From contig JAUJEO010000019.1 of NCBI GenBank assembly GCA_030762175.1, positions 6,578,001 to 6,642,000 on the forward strand: DNA of 64,000 bases, given 5' to 3'. Below the pieces are notes generated by a model. That model made no database searches. It was given only the letters and a program-made list of their open reading frames with translations, and was not told the origin of the DNA. Shown piece after piece: positions 50,517 to 63,338 of the stretch. Source of the DNA: Metallyticus violacea (taxonomy: Eukaryota > Arthropoda > Insecta > Mantodea > Metallyticidae). How positions within the stretch are numbered: position 1 is the stretch's first letter; the number at the start of each line of letters is the position of its first letter. A program made the position numbers and the translations under genes.

Positions 50517-53500
50517 TTGATAGCCTCAGACTAGCATATTATGCGCAAAGAATCTCGAAAAGAAAAAAATTTTTTTTCGAAGTTTGGAAACTTCGTTAGA
50601 ATCACTTTTTTTCCGTTCTTATTTGAGATAACTTGTTCTCTTTCATTATACTAGTTTGATAGCCTTAGACAAGCATATTATGCGCAAAGAATCTCGAAAA
50701 GAAAAAAATTTTTTTTCGAAGTTTGGAAACTTCGTTAGAATCACTTTTTTTCCGTTCTTATTTAAGATTACTGGTTCTCTTTCATTATACTATTTTGATA
50801 GTCTCAGACAAGCATATTATGCGCAAAGAATCTCGAAAAGAAAAAAATTTTATTTCGAAGTTTGGAAACTTCGTTAGAATCACTTTTTTTCCGTTCTTAT
50901 TTGAGATAACTGGTTCTCTTTCATTATACTATTTTGATAGCCTCAGAAAAGCATATTATGCGCAAAGAATCTCTAAAAGAAAAAATTTTTTTTTCGAAGT
51001 TTGGAAACCTTGTTGGAATCACTTTTTTTCCGTTCTTATTTGAGATAACTGGTTCTCTTTCATTATACTAGTTTGATAGCCTCAGAAAAGCATAGGTATG
51101 CGCAAAGAATCTAGAAAAGAAAAAAATTTTTTTTCGAAGTTTGGAAACTTCGTTAGAATCACTTTTTTTCCATTCTTATCTGAGATAACTGGTTCTCTTT
51201 CATTATACTAGTTTGATAGCCTCAGACAAGCATATTATGCGCAAAGAATCTCGAAAAGAAAAAATTTTTTTTTCGAAGTTTGGAAACTTCGTTAGAATCA
51301 CTTTTTTTCCATTCTTATTTGAGATAACTTGTTCTCTTTCATTATACTTGTTTAATAGCCTTAGACAAGCATATTATGCGCAAAGAATCTCGAAAAGAAA
51401 AAAATTTTTTTTCGAAGTTTGGAAACTTCGTTAGAATCACTTTTTTTCCGTTCTTATCTGAGATAACTGGTTCTCTTTCATTATACTAGTTTGATAGCCT
51501 TAGACAAGCATATTATGCGCAAAGAATCTCGAAAAGAAAAAAAATTTTTTTCGAAGTTTGGAAACTTCGTTAGAATCACTTTTTTTCCGTTCTTATTTGA
51601 GATAACTGGTTCTCTTTCATTATACTAGTTTGATATTCTCAGAAAAGCATATTATGCGCAAAGAATCTCGAAAAGAAAAAAATTTTTTTTCGAAGATTGG
51701 AAACCTCGTTAGAATCTCTTTTTTTACGTTCTTATTTGAGATAACTGGTTCTCTTTCATTATACTAGTTTGATAGCTTCAGACAAGCATATTATGCGCAA
51801 AGAATCTCGAAAAGAAAAAAATTTTTTTTCGAAGTTTGGAAACTTCCTTAGAATCACTTTTTTTCCATTCTTATTTGAGATAACTTGTTCTCTTTCATTA
51901 TAGTTGTTTGATAGCCTTAGACAAGCATATTATGCGCAAAGAATCTCGAAAAGAAAAAAATTTTTTTTCGAAGTTTGGAAACTTCGTTAGAATCACTTTT
52001 TTTCCGTTCTTATTTGAGATAACTGGTTCTCTTTCATTATACTAGTTTGATAGCCTCAGACAAGCATATTATGCGCAAAGAATATCGAAAAGAAAAAAAT
52101 TTTTTTTCGAAGTTTGGAAACTTCCTTAGAATCACTTTTTTTCCATTCTTATTTGAGATAACTTGTTCTCTTTGATTATACTTGTTTGATAGCCTTAGAC
52201 AAGCATATTATGCGCAAAGAATCTCGAAAAGAAAAAAATTTTTTTTCGAAGTTTGGAAACTTCGTTATAATCACTTTTTTCCGTTCTTATTTAAGATTAC
52301 TGGTTCTCTTTCATTATACTAGTTTGATAGCCTCAGACAAGCATATTATGCGCAAAGAATCTCGAAAAGAAAAAAATTTTTTTTCGAAGTTTGGAAACTT
52401 CGTTACAATCACTTTTTTTCCGTTCTTATTTGAGATAACTTGTTCTCTTTCATTATACTAGTTTGATAGCCTTAGACAAGCATATTATGCGCAAAGAATC
52501 TCGAAAAGAAAAAATTTTTTTTTCGAAGTTAGGAAACTTCGTTAGAATCACTTTTTTTCCGTTCTTATTTAAGATTACTGGTTCTCTTTCATTATACTAG
52601 TTTGATAGCCTCAGACAAGCATATTTTGCGCAAAGAATCTCGAAAAGATTAAAATTTTATTTCGAAGTTTGGAAACTTCGTTAGAATCACTTTTTTTCCG
52701 TTCTTATTTGAGATAACTGGTTCTCTTTCATTATACTAGTTTGATAGCCTCAGACAAGCATATTATGCGCAAAGAATCTCGAAAAGAAAAAAATTTTTTT
52801 TCGAAGTTTGGAAACTTCCTTAGAATCACTTTTTTTCCATTCTTATTTGAGATAACTTGTTCTCTTTCATTATACTAGTTTGATAGCCTTAGACAAGCAT
52901 ATTATGCGCAAAGAATCTCGAAAAGAAAAAAATTTTTTTTCGAAGTTTGGAAACTTCGTTAGAATCACTTTTTTTCCGTTCTTATTTAAGATAACTTGTT
53001 CTCTTTCATTATACTAGTTTGATAGCCTTAGACAAGCATATTATGCGCAAAGAATCTCGAAAAGAAAAAAATTTTTTTTCGAAGTTTGGAAACTTCCTTA
53101 GAATCACTTTTTTTCCATTCTTATTTGAGATAACTTGTTCTCTTTCATTATACTTGTTTGATAGCCTTAGACAAGCATATTATGCGCAAAGAATCTCGAA
53201 AAGAAAAAATTTTTTTTCGAAGTTTGGAAACTTCGTTAGAATCACTTTTTTTCCGTTCTTATTTGAGATAACTGGTTCTCTTTCATTATACTAGTTTGAT
53301 AGCCTCAGACAAGCATATTATGCGCAAAGAATCTCGAAAAGAAAAAAAATTTTTTTCGAAGTTTGGAAATTTCCTTAGAATCACTTTTTTTCCATTCTTA
53401 TTTGAGATAACTTGTTCTCTTTCATTATACTTGTTTGATAGCCTTAGACAAGCATATTATGCGCAAAGAATCTCGAAAAGAAAAAAATTTTTTTTCGAAG

Positions 53501-56500
53501 TTTGGAAACTTCGTTATAATCACTTTTTTTCCGTTCTTATTTAAGATTACTGGTTCTCTTTCATTATACTAGTTTGATAGCCTCAGACATGCATATTATG
53601 CGCAAAGAATCTCGAAAAGAAAAAAATTTTTTTTCGAAGTTTGGAAACTTCGTTAGAATCACTTTTTTTCCGTTCTTATTTGAAATAACTTGTTCTCTTT
53701 CATTATACTAGTTTGATAGCCTTAGAGAAGCATATTATGCGCAAATATTCTCGAAAAGAAAAAAATTTTTTTTCGAAGTTTGGAAACTTCGTTAGAATCA
53801 CTTTTTTTCCGTTCTTATTTGAGATAACTGGTTCTCTTTCATTATACTAGTTTGATAGCCTCAGAAAAGCATATTATGCGCAAAGAATCTAGAAAAAAAA
53901 AAAATTTTTTTTCGAAGATTGGAAACCTCGTTGGAATCAATTTTTTTCCGTTCTTATTTGAGATAACTGGTTCTCTTTCATTATACTAATTTGATAGCCT
54001 CAGACAAGCATATTATGCGCAAATAATCTGGAAAAGAAAAAATTTTTTTTTCGAAGTTTGGAAACTTCCTTAGAATCACTTTTTTTCCATTCTTATTTGA
54101 GATAACTTGTTCTCTTTCATTATTCTAGTTTGATAGCCTTAGACAAGCATATTATGCGCAAAGAATCTCGAAAAGAAAAAAATTTTTTTTCGAAGTTTGG
54201 AAACTTCGTTATAAACACTTTTTTCCGTTCTTATTTAAGATTACTGGTTCTCTTTCATTATACTAGTTTGATAGCCTCAGACAAGCATATTATGCGCAAA
54301 GAATCTCGAAAAGAAAAAAATTTTTTTTCGAAGTTTGGAAACTTCGTTAGAATCACTTTTTTTCCGTTCTTATTTGAGATAACTTGTTCTCTTTCATTAT
54401 ACTAGTTTGATAGCCTTAGACAAGCATATTATGCGCAAAGAATCTCGAAAAGAAAAAATTTTTTTTTCGAAGTTAGGAAACTTCGTTAGAATCACTTTTT
54501 TTCCGTTCTTATTTAAGATTACTGTTTCTCTTTCATTATACTAGTTTGATAGCCTCAGACAAGCATATTTTGCGCAAAGAATCTCGAAAAGATTAAAATT
54601 TTATTTTGAAGTTTGGAAACTTCGTTAGAATAACTTTTTTTCCGTTCTTATTTGAGATAACTGGTTCTCTTTCATTATACTAGTTTTATAGCCTCAGACA
54701 AGCATATTATGCGCAAAGAATCTCGAAAAAAAAAAAATTTTTTTTCGAAGTTTGGAAACTTCCTTAGAATCACTTTTTTTCCATTCTTATTTGAGATAAC
54801 TTGTTCTCTTTCATTATACTAGTTTGATAGCCTTAGACAAGCATATTATGCGCAAAGAATCTCGAAAAGAAAAAAATTTTTTTTCGAGTTTGGAAACTTC
54901 GTTAGAATCACTTTTTTTCCGTTCTTATTTAAGATAACTTGTTCTCTTTCATTATACTAGTTTGATAGCCTTAGACAAGCATATTATGCGCAAAGAATCT
55001 CGAAAAGAAAAAAATTTTTTTTCGAAGTTTGGAAACTTCCTTAGAATCACTTTTTTTCCATTCTTATTTGAGATAACTTGTTCTCTTTCATTATACTAGT
55101 TTGATAGCCTTAGACAAGCATATTATGCGCAAAGAATCTCGAAAAGAAAAAAATTTTTTTTCGAAGTTTGGAAACTTCGTTAGAAACACTTTTTTTCCGT
55201 TCTTATTTAAGATTACTGGTTCTCTTTCATTATACTAGTTTGATAGCCTCAGACAAGCATATTATGCGCAAAGAATCTCGAAAAGAAAAAAATTTTTTTT
55301 CGAAGTTTGGAAACTTCGTTAGAATCACTTTTTTTCCGTTCTTATTTGAGATAACTTGTTCTCTTTCATTATACTAGTTTGATAGCCTTAGACAAGCATA
55401 TTATGCGCAAAGAATCTCGAAAAGAAAAAAAATTTTTTTCGAAGTTTGGAAACTTCGTTAGAATCACTTTTTTTCCGTTCTTATTTGAGATAACTGGTTC
55501 TCTTTCATTATACTAGTTTGATAGTCTCAGAAAAGCATATTATACGCAAAGAATCTAGAAAAGAAAAAAATTTTTTTTCGAAGATTGGAAACCTCGTTAG
55601 AATCACTTTTTTTCCGTTCTTATTTGAGATAACTGGTTCTCTTTCATTATACTAGTTTGATAGCCTCAGACAAGCATATTATGCGCAAAGAATCTCGAAA
55701 AGAAAAAAATTTTTTTTCGAAGTTTGGAAACTTCCTTAGAATCACTTTTTTTACATTCTTATTTGAGATAACTTGTTCTCTTTCATACTAGTTTGATAGC
55801 CTTAGACAAGCATATTATGCGCAAAGAATCTCGAAAAGAAAAAAATTTTTTTTCGAAGTTTGGAAACTTCGTTAGAATCACTTTTTTTCCGTTCTTATTT
55901 AAGATTACTGGTTCTCTTTCATTATACTAGTTTGATAGCCTCAGACAAGCATATTATGCGCAAAGAATCTCGAAAAGAAAAAAATTTTTTTTCGAAGTTT
56001 GGAAACTTCGTTAGAATCACTTTTTATCCGTTCTTATTTGAGATAACTTGCTCTCTTTCATTATACTAGTTTGATAGCCTTAGACAAGCATATTATGCGC
56101 AAAGAATCTCGAAAAGAAAAAAATTTTTTTTCGAAGTTTGGAAACTTCGTTAGAATCACTTTTTTTCCGTTCTTATTTAAGATTACTCGTTCTCTTTCAT
56201 TATACTAGTTTGATAGCCTCAGACAAGCATATTATGCGCAAAGAATCTCGAAAAGAAAAAAATTTTATTTCGAAGTTTGGAAACTTCGTTAGAATCACTT
56301 TTTTTCCGTTCTTATTTGAGATAACTGGTTCTCTTTCATTATACTAGTTTGATAGCCTCAGAAAAGCATAGGTATGCGCAAAGAATCTCGAAAAGAAAAA
56401 AATTTTTTTTCGAAGTTTGGAAACTTCGTTAGAATCACTTTTTTTCCATTCTTATCTGAGATAACTGGTTCTCTTTCATTATACTAGTTTGATAGCCTCA

Positions 56501-59338
56501 GACAAGCATATTATGCGCAAAGAATCTCGAAAAGAAAAAATTTTTTTTTCGAAGTTTGGAAACTTCGTTAGAATCACTTTTTTTCCGTTCTTATTTAAGA
56601 TTACTGGTTCTCTTTCATTATACTAGTTTGATAGCCTCAGACAAGCATATTTTGCGCAAAGAATCTTGAAAAGATTAAAATTTTATTTCGAAGTTTGGAA
56701 ACTTCGTTAGAATCACTTTTTTTCCGTTCTTATTTGAGATAACTGGTTCTCTTTCATTATACTAGTTTGATAGCCTCAGACAAGCATATTATGCGCAAAG
56801 AATCTCGAAAAGAAAAAAATTTTTTTTCGAAGTTTGGAAACTTCCTTAGAATCACTTTTTTTCCATTCTTATTTGAGATAACTTGTTCTCTTTCATTATA
56901 CTAGTTTGATAGCCTTAGACAAGCATATTATGCGCAAAGAATCTCGAAAAGAAAAAAATTTTTTTTCGAAAGGTGGAAACTTCCTTAGAATCACTTTTTT
57001 TCCATTCTTATTTGAGATAACTTGTTCTCTTTCATTATACTTGTTTGATAGCCTTAGACAAGCATATTATGCGCAAAGAATCTCGAAAAGAAAAAAATTT
57101 TTTTTCGAAGTTTGGAAACTTCGTTAGAATCACTTTTTTTCCGTTCTTATTTGAGATAACTGGTTCTCTTTCATTATACTAGTTTGATAGCCTCAGACAA
57201 GCATATTATGCGCAAAGAATCTCGAAAAGAAAAAAATTTTTTTTCGAAGTTTTGAAACTTCCTTAGAATCACTTTTTTTCCATTCTTATTTGAGATAACT
57301 TGTTCTCTTTCATTATACTTGTTTGATAGCCTTAGACAAGCATATTATGCGCAAATAATCTGGAAAAGAAAAAAATTTTTTTTCGAAGTTTGGAAACTTC
57401 CTTAGAATCACTTTTTTTCCATTCTTATTTGAGACAACTTCTTCTCTTTCATTATTCTAGTTTGATAGCCTTAGACAAGCATATAATGCGCAAAGAATCT
57501 CGAAAAGAAAAAAAAATTTTTTTTAAGAAGTTTGGAAACTTCGTTAGAATCACTTTTTTTCCGTTCTTATTTAAGATAACTTGTTCTCTTTCATTATACT
57601 AGTTTGATAGCCTTAGACAAGCATATTATGCGCAAAGAATCTCGAAAAGAAAAAAATTTTTTTTCGAAGTTTGGAAACTTCGTTATAATCACTTTTTTTC
57701 CGTTCTTATTTAAGATTACTGGTTCTCTTTCATTATACTAGTTTGATAGCCTCAGACAAGCATATTATGCGCAAAGAATCTCGAAAAGAAAAAAAATTTT
57801 TTTCGAAGTTTGGAAACTTCGTTAGAATCACTTTTTTTCCGTTCTTATTTGAGATAACTTGTTCTCTTTCATTATACTAGTTTGATAGCCTGAGACAAGC
57901 ATATTATGCGCAAATATTCTCGAAAAGAAAAAAATTTTTTTTCGAAGTTTGGAAACTTCGTTAGAATCACTTTTTTTCCGTTCTTATTTGAGATAACTGG
58001 TTCTCTTTCATTATACTAGTTTGATAGCCTCAGACAAGCATATTATGCGCAAAGAATCTCGAAAAGAAAAAAATTTTTTTTCGAAGTTTGGAAACTTCCT
58101 TAGAATCACTTTTTTTCCATTCTTATTTGAGATAACTTGTTCTCTTTCATTATACTAGTTTGATAGCCTTAGACAAGCATATTATGCGCAAAGAATCTCG
58201 AAAAGAAAAAAATTTTTTTTCGAAGTTTGGAAACTTCGTTAGAATCACTTTTTCTCCGTTCTTATTTAAGATTACTGGTTCTCTTTCATTATACTAGTTT
58301 GATAGCCTCAGACAAGCATATTATGCGCAAAGAATCTCGAAAAGAAAAAAATTTTTTTTCGAAGTTTGGAAACTTCGTTAGAATCACTTTTTTTCCGTTC
58401 TTATTTGAGATAACTTGTTCTCTTTCATTATACTAGTTTGATAGCCTTAGACAAGCATATTATGCGCAAAGAATCTCGAAAAGAAAAAAAATTTTTTTCG
58501 AAGTTTGGAAACTTCGTTAGAATCACTTTTTTTCCGTTCTTATTTGAGATAACTGGTTCTCTTTCATTATACTAGTTTGATAGTCTCAGAAAAGCATATT
58601 ATGCGCAAAGAATCTAGAAAAGAAAAAAAATTTTTTTCGAAGATTGGAAACCTCGTTAGAATCACTTTTTTTCCGTTCTTATTTGAGATAACTGGTTCTC
58701 TTTCATTATACTAGTTTGATAGCCTCAGACAAGCATATTATGCGCAAAGAATCTCGAAAAGAAAAAAATTTTTTTTCGAAGATTGGAAACCTCGTTAGAA
58801 TCACTTTTTTTCCGTTCTTATTTGAGATAACTGGTTCTCTTTCATTATACTAGTTTGATAGCCTCAGACAAGCATATTATGCGCAAAGAATCTCGAAAAG
58901 AAAAAAATTTTTTTTCGAAGTTTGGAAACTTCCTTAGAATCACTTTTTTTACATTCTTATTTGAGATAACTTGTTCTCTTTCATTATACTAGTTTGATAG
59001 CCTTAGACAAGCATATTATGCGCAAAGAATCTCGAAAAGAAAAAAATTTTTTTTCGAAGTTTGGAAACTTCGTTAGAATCACTTTTTTTCCGTTCTTATC
59101 TGAGATAACTGGTTCTCTTTCATTATACTAGTTTGATAGCCTCAGACAAGCATATTATGCGCAAAGAATCTCGAAAAGAAAAAAATTTTTTTTCGAAGTT
59201 TGGAAACTTCGTTAGAATCACTTTTTTTCCGTTCTTATTTGAGATAACTTGTTCTCTTTCATTATACTAGTTTGATAGCCTTAGACAAGCATATTATGCG
59301 CAAAGAATCTCGAAAAGAAAAAAAATTTTTTTCGAAGT
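50517..59338 (+). repeat. Diverged satellite block with private variants
   Basis: Few close tandem duplications are visible. The variant tcttatctgagataac appears here for the first time (near 51176, 51453, 56452, 59096) and is not seen in the first 51 kb. Also present: GG-loop palindromes at 51090 and 56366, caaatattc monomers near 53743 and 57911 without the acac change of the left half, a monomer with aaaaaaaaaaaa near 53893, and a cgaaaggtggaaac change near 56968. 50723-51434 matches 59339-60050 at an offset of 8616. Confidence 0.8.
55656..55791 (+). repeat. Shortened monomer, 136 bp (3-bp deletion)
   Basis: The unit reads tttcatactag instead of tttcattatactag, a 3-bp loss in a short ATT/TTA repeat context. 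The SpeI-type site is kept. Confidence 0.85.
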
Positions 59339-62300
59339 TTGGAAACTTCGTTAGAATCACTTTTTTTCCGTTCTTATTTAAGATTACTGGTTCTCTTTCA
59401 TTATACTAGTTTGATAGCCTCAGACAAGCATATTATGCGCAAAGAATCTCGAAAAGAAAAAAATTTTATTTCGAAGTTTGGAAACTTCGTTATATTCACT
59501 TTTTTTCCGTTCTTATTTGAGATAACAGGTTCTCTTTCATTATACTATTTTGATAGCCTCAGAAAAGCATATTATGCGCAAAGAATCTCTAAAAGAAAAA
59601 ATTTTTTTTTCGAAGTTTGGAAACTTCGTTGGAATCACTTTTTTTCCGTTCTTATTTGAGATAACTGGTTCTCTTTCATTATACTAGTTTGATAGCCTCA
59701 GAAAAGCATAGGTATGCGCAAAGAATCTCGAAAAGAAAAAAAATTTTTTTCGAAGTTTGGAAACTTCGTTAGAATCACTTTTTTTCCATTCTTATCTGAG
59801 ATAACTGGTTCTCTTTCATTATACTAGTTTGATAGCCTCAGACAAGCATATTATGCGCAAAGAATCTCGAAAAGAAAAAATTTTTTTTTCGAAGTTTGGA
59901 AACTTCGTTAGAATCACTTTTTTTCCATTCTTATTTGAGATAACTTGTTCTCTTTCATTATACTTGTTTGATAGCCTTAGACAAGCATATTATGCGCAAA
60001 GAATCTCGAAAAGAAAAAAATTTTTTTTCGAAGTTTGGAAACTTCGTTAGAATCACTTTTTTTCCGTTCTTATCTGAGATAACTGGTTCTCTTTCATTAT
60101 ACTAGTTTGATAGACTCAGACAAGCATATTATGCGCAAAGAATCTCGAAAAGAAAAAAATTTTTTTTCGAAGTTTGGAAACTTCGTTAGAATCACTTTTT
60201 TTCCGTTCTTATTTGAGATAACTTGTTCTCTTTCATTATACTAGTTTGATAGCCTTAGACAAGCATATTATGCGCAAAGAATCTCGAAAAGAAAAAAATT
60301 TTTTTTCGAAGTTTGGAAACTTCGTTAGAATCACTTTTTTTCCGTTCTTATTTGAGATAACTGGTTCTCTTTCATTATACTAGTTTGATAGTCTCAGAAA
60401 AGCATATTATGCGCAAAGAATCTAGAAAAGAAAAAAATTTTTTTTCGAAGATTGGAAACCTAGATAACTTGTTCTCTTTCATTATACTAGTTTGATAGCC
60501 TTAGACAAGCATATTATGCGCAAAGAATCTCGAAAAGAAAAAATTTTTTTTTCGAAGTTAGGAAACTTCGTTAGAATCACTTTTTTTCCGTTCTTATTTG
60601 AGATAACTTGTTCTCTTCATTATACTAGTTTGATAGTCTCAGAAAAGCATATTATGCGCAAAGAATCTAGAAAAGAAAAAAATTTTTTTTCGAAGATTGG
60701 AAACCTCGTTAGAATCACTTTTTTTCCGTTCTTATTTGAGATAACCGGTTCTCTTTCATTATACTAGTTTGATAGCCTCAGACAAGCATATTATGCGCAA
60801 AGAATCTCGAAAAGAAAAAAATTTTTTTTCGAAGTTTGGAAACTTCCTTAGAATCACTTTTTTTCCATTCTTATTTGAGATAACTTGTTCTCTTTCATTA
60901 TACTTGTTTGATAGCCTTAGACAAGCATATTATGCGCAAAGAATCTCGAAAAGAAAAAAAAATTTTTTCGAAGTTTGGAAACTTCGTTAGAATCACTTTT
61001 TTTCCGTTCTTATTTGAGATAACTGGTTCTCTTTCATTATACTAGTTTGATAGCCTCAGACAAGCATATTATGCGCAAAGAACCTCGAAAAGAAAAAAAT
61101 TTTTTTTCGAAGTTTGGAAACTTCCTTAGAATCACTTTTTTTCCATTCTTATTTGAGATAACTTGTTCTCTTTCATTATACTAGTTTGATAGCCTTAGAC
61201 AAGCATATTATGCGCAAAGAATCTCGAAAAGAAAAAAATTTTTTTTCGAAGTTTGGAAACTTCGTTAGAATCACTTTTTTTCCGTTCTTATTTAAGATTA
61301 CTGGTGCTCTTTCATTATACTAGTTTGATAGCCTCAGACAAGCATATTATGCGCAAAGAATCTCGAAAAGAAAAAAATTTTTTTTCGAAGTTTGGAAACT
61401 TCGCTAGAATCACTTTTTTTCCGTTCTTATTTGAGATAACTTGTTCTCTTTCATTATACTAGTTTGATAGCCTTAGACAAGCATATTATGCGCAAAGAAT
61501 ATCGAAAAGAAAAAAAATTTTTTTCGAAGTTTGGAAACTTCGTTAGAATCACTTTTTTTCCGTTCTTATTTGAGATAACTGGTTCTCTTTCATTATACTA
61601 GTTTGATAGTCTCAGAAAAGCATATTATGCGCAAAGAATCTAGAAAAGAAAAAAATTTTTTTTCGAAGATTGGAAACCCCGTTAGAATCACTTTTTTTCC
61701 GTTCTTATTTGAGATAACTGGTTCTCTTTCATTATACTAGTTTGATAGCCTCAGACAAGCATATTATGCGCAAAGAATCTCGAAAAGAAAAAAATTTTTT
61801 TTCGAAGATTGGAAACCTCGTTAGAATCACTTTTTTTCCGTTCTTATTTGAGATAACTGGTTCTCTTTCATTATACTAGTTTGATAGCCTCAGACAAGCA
61901 TATTATGCGCAAAGAATCTCGAAAAGAAAAAATTTTTTTTTCGAAGTTTGGAAACTTCCTTAGAATCACTTTTTTTACATTCTTATTTGAGATAACTTGT
62001 TCTCTTTCATTATACTAGTTTGATAGCCTTAGACAAGCATATTATGCGCAAAGAATCTCGAAAAGAAAAAAATTTTTTTTCGAAGTTTGGAAACTTCGTT
62101 AGAATCACTTTTTTTCCGTTCTTATTTAAGATTACTGGTTCTCTTTCATTATACTAGTTTGATAGCCTCAGACAAGCATATTAAGAGCAAAGAATCTCGA
62201 AAAGAAAAAAATTTTTTTTCGAAGTTTGGAAACTTCGTTAGAATCACTTTTTTTCCGTTCTTATTTGAGATAACTTGTTCTCTTTCATTATACTAGTTTG

Positions 62301-62364
62301 ATAGCCTTAGACAAGCATATTATGCGCAAAGAATCTCGAAAAGAAAAAAATTTTTTTTCGAAGT
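59339..62364 (+). repeat. 22-monomer-spaced block with a deleted monomer (3026 bp)
   Basis: 59339-60050 matches 62365-63076 at an offset of 3026, which is 22 x 139 minus the 32 bases missing from monomer 60384-60490. The monomer content differs from the 3060-bp HOR of the left edge. GG-loop palindrome at 59706; CENP-B-box-like variant at 59624. Confidence 0.75.
60384..60490 (+). repeat. Shortened monomer, 107 bp (32-bp internal deletion)
   Basis: A gtctcagaaaagc/ctagaaaag/gattgg monomer jumps from ggaaacct directly to agataacttg at 60461-60462. The lost 32 bases comprise cgttagaatc through cttatttg. This is the largest deletion in any monomer of the window; it removes the CENP-B-like segment and the pyrimidine-rich stretch. 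Confidence 0.88.
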
Positions 62365-63149
62365 TTGGAAACTTCGTTAGAATCACTTTTTTTCCGTTCT
62401 TATTTAAGATTACTGGTTCTCTTTCATTATACTAGTTTGATAGCCTCAGACAAGCATATTATGCGCAAAGAATCTCGAAAAGAAAAAAATTTTATTTCGA
62501 AGTTTGGAAACTTCGTTAGAATCACTTTTTTTCCGTTCTTATTTGAGATAACTGGTTCTCTTTCATTATACTATTTTGATAGCCTCAGAAAAGCATATTA
62601 TGCGCAAAGAATCTCTAAAAGAAAAAATTTTTTTTTCGAAGTTTGGAAACTTCGTTGGAATCACTTTTTTTCCGTTCTTATTTGAGATAACTGGTTCTCT
62701 TTCATTATACTAGTTTGATAGCCTCAGAAAAGCATAGGTATGCGCAAAGAATCTCGAAAAGAAAAAAATTTTTTTTCGAAGTTTGGAAACTTCGTTAGAA
62801 TCACTTTTTTTCCATTCTTATCTGAGATAACTGGTTCTCTTTCATTATACTAGTTTGATAGCCTCAGACAAGCATATTATGCGCAAAGAATCTCGAAAAG
62901 AAAAAATTTTTTTTTCGAAGTTTGGAAACTTCGTTAGAATCACTTTTTTTCCATTCTTATTTGAGATAACTTGTTCTCTTTCATTATACTTGTTTGATAG
63001 CCTTAGACAAGCATATTATGCGCAAAGAATCTCGAAAAGAAAAAAATTTTTTTTCGAAGTTTGGAAACTTCGTTAGAATCACTTTTTTTCCGTTCTTATC
63101 TGAGATAACTGGTTCTCTTTCATTATACTAGTTTGATAGCCTCAGACAA

Positions 63150-63160
63150 GCATATTATGC
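63150..63160. repeat. Dyad 1: 11-bp palindrome (GCATA-T-TATGC)
   Basis: GCATATTATGC is two 5-bp perfect inverted arms around a single T. It is present in most monomers at unit positions 19-29 and overlaps the TGCGCA palindrome on its right. It is broken in the class reading catattttgcg and in the 135-bp class reading catattgcaaag. In 19 monomers the central T is replaced by GG while both arms remain intact. Possible roles (protein binding or non-B structure) are inference. Confidence 0.85.
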
Positions 63161-63171
63161 GCAAAGAATCT

Positions 63172-63195
63172 CGAAAAGAAAAAAATTTTTTTTCG
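63172..63195. repeat. Dyad 2: A/T-rich imperfect inverted repeat around the A7T8 block
   Basis: The ten bases CGAAAAGAAA face TTTTTTTTCG across an AAAA loop; all pairs match except one G opposite T, which would be a wobble pair in a transcript of this strand. The A7T8 block is a rigid poly(dA:dT) element repeated every 139 bp, expected to influence nucleosome placement. The A-to-T boundary varies between monomers, but the summed tract length is nearly always 15. Confidence 0.75.
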
Positions 63196-63211
63196 AAGTT
63201 TGGAAACTTCG
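63194..63211. repeat. Dyad 3: perfect 18-bp inverted repeat (8-bp arms, GG centre)
   Basis: CGAAGTTT and AAACTTCG are exact reverse complements separated by GG. It shares its first CG with dyad 2, so the two stems abut. Several variant classes damage it in specific ways: ccttag units lose the outermost pair, the aagaag units lose the left CG, the ttagg units lose an inner pair, and the gattgg/acctcg units have two mismatched positions. The intact form is the commonest. Confidence 0.85.
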
Positions 63212-63338
63212 TTAGAATCACTTTTTTTCCGTTCTTATTTGAGATAACTTGTTCTCTTTCATTATACTAGTTTGATAGCCTTAGACAAGCATATTATGCG
63301 CAAAGAATCTCGAAAAGAAAAAAATTTTTTTTCGAAGT

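Larger units (their letters stand above)
63132..63270 (+). repeat. Reference monomer (near-consensus copy, 139 bp)
   Basis: This copy is a convenient reference; it differs from the majority sequence mainly in carrying aacttg instead of aactgg near its 3' end. Within the unit, positions 19-29 are an 11-bp palindrome, 41-64 an A/T-rich imperfect inverted repeat, 63-80 a perfect 18-bp inverted repeat, and 76-92 resemble part of a CENP-B box. Positions 81-139 have no obvious dyad and are T-rich on this strand. A SpeI-type ACTAGT spans the junction between most monomers, and BstBI-type TTCGAA and FspI-type TGCGCA occur once in most units, so digestion should give a 139-bp ladder. Diagnostic variable sites are: cctcagac/ccttagac/cagaaaagc; ctcg/ctag/ctct/ctgg before aaaag; cgttag/ccttag/cgttataatc; ccgttc/ccattc/ctgttc/ccgtcc; gagataac/aagataac/aagattac/gatataac; and tactag/tacttg/ttctag/tactaa. 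Confidence 0.92.
62365..63338 (+). repeat. 974-bp tandem unit, left copy (7 monomers)
   Basis: Seven monomers with a ttttattt block, ctctaaaag, CENP-B-like gttggaatc, the GG-loop palindrome at 62732, and tcttatctgag variants (near 62818, 63097). It repeats from 63339 to the window end. Confidence 0.82.
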
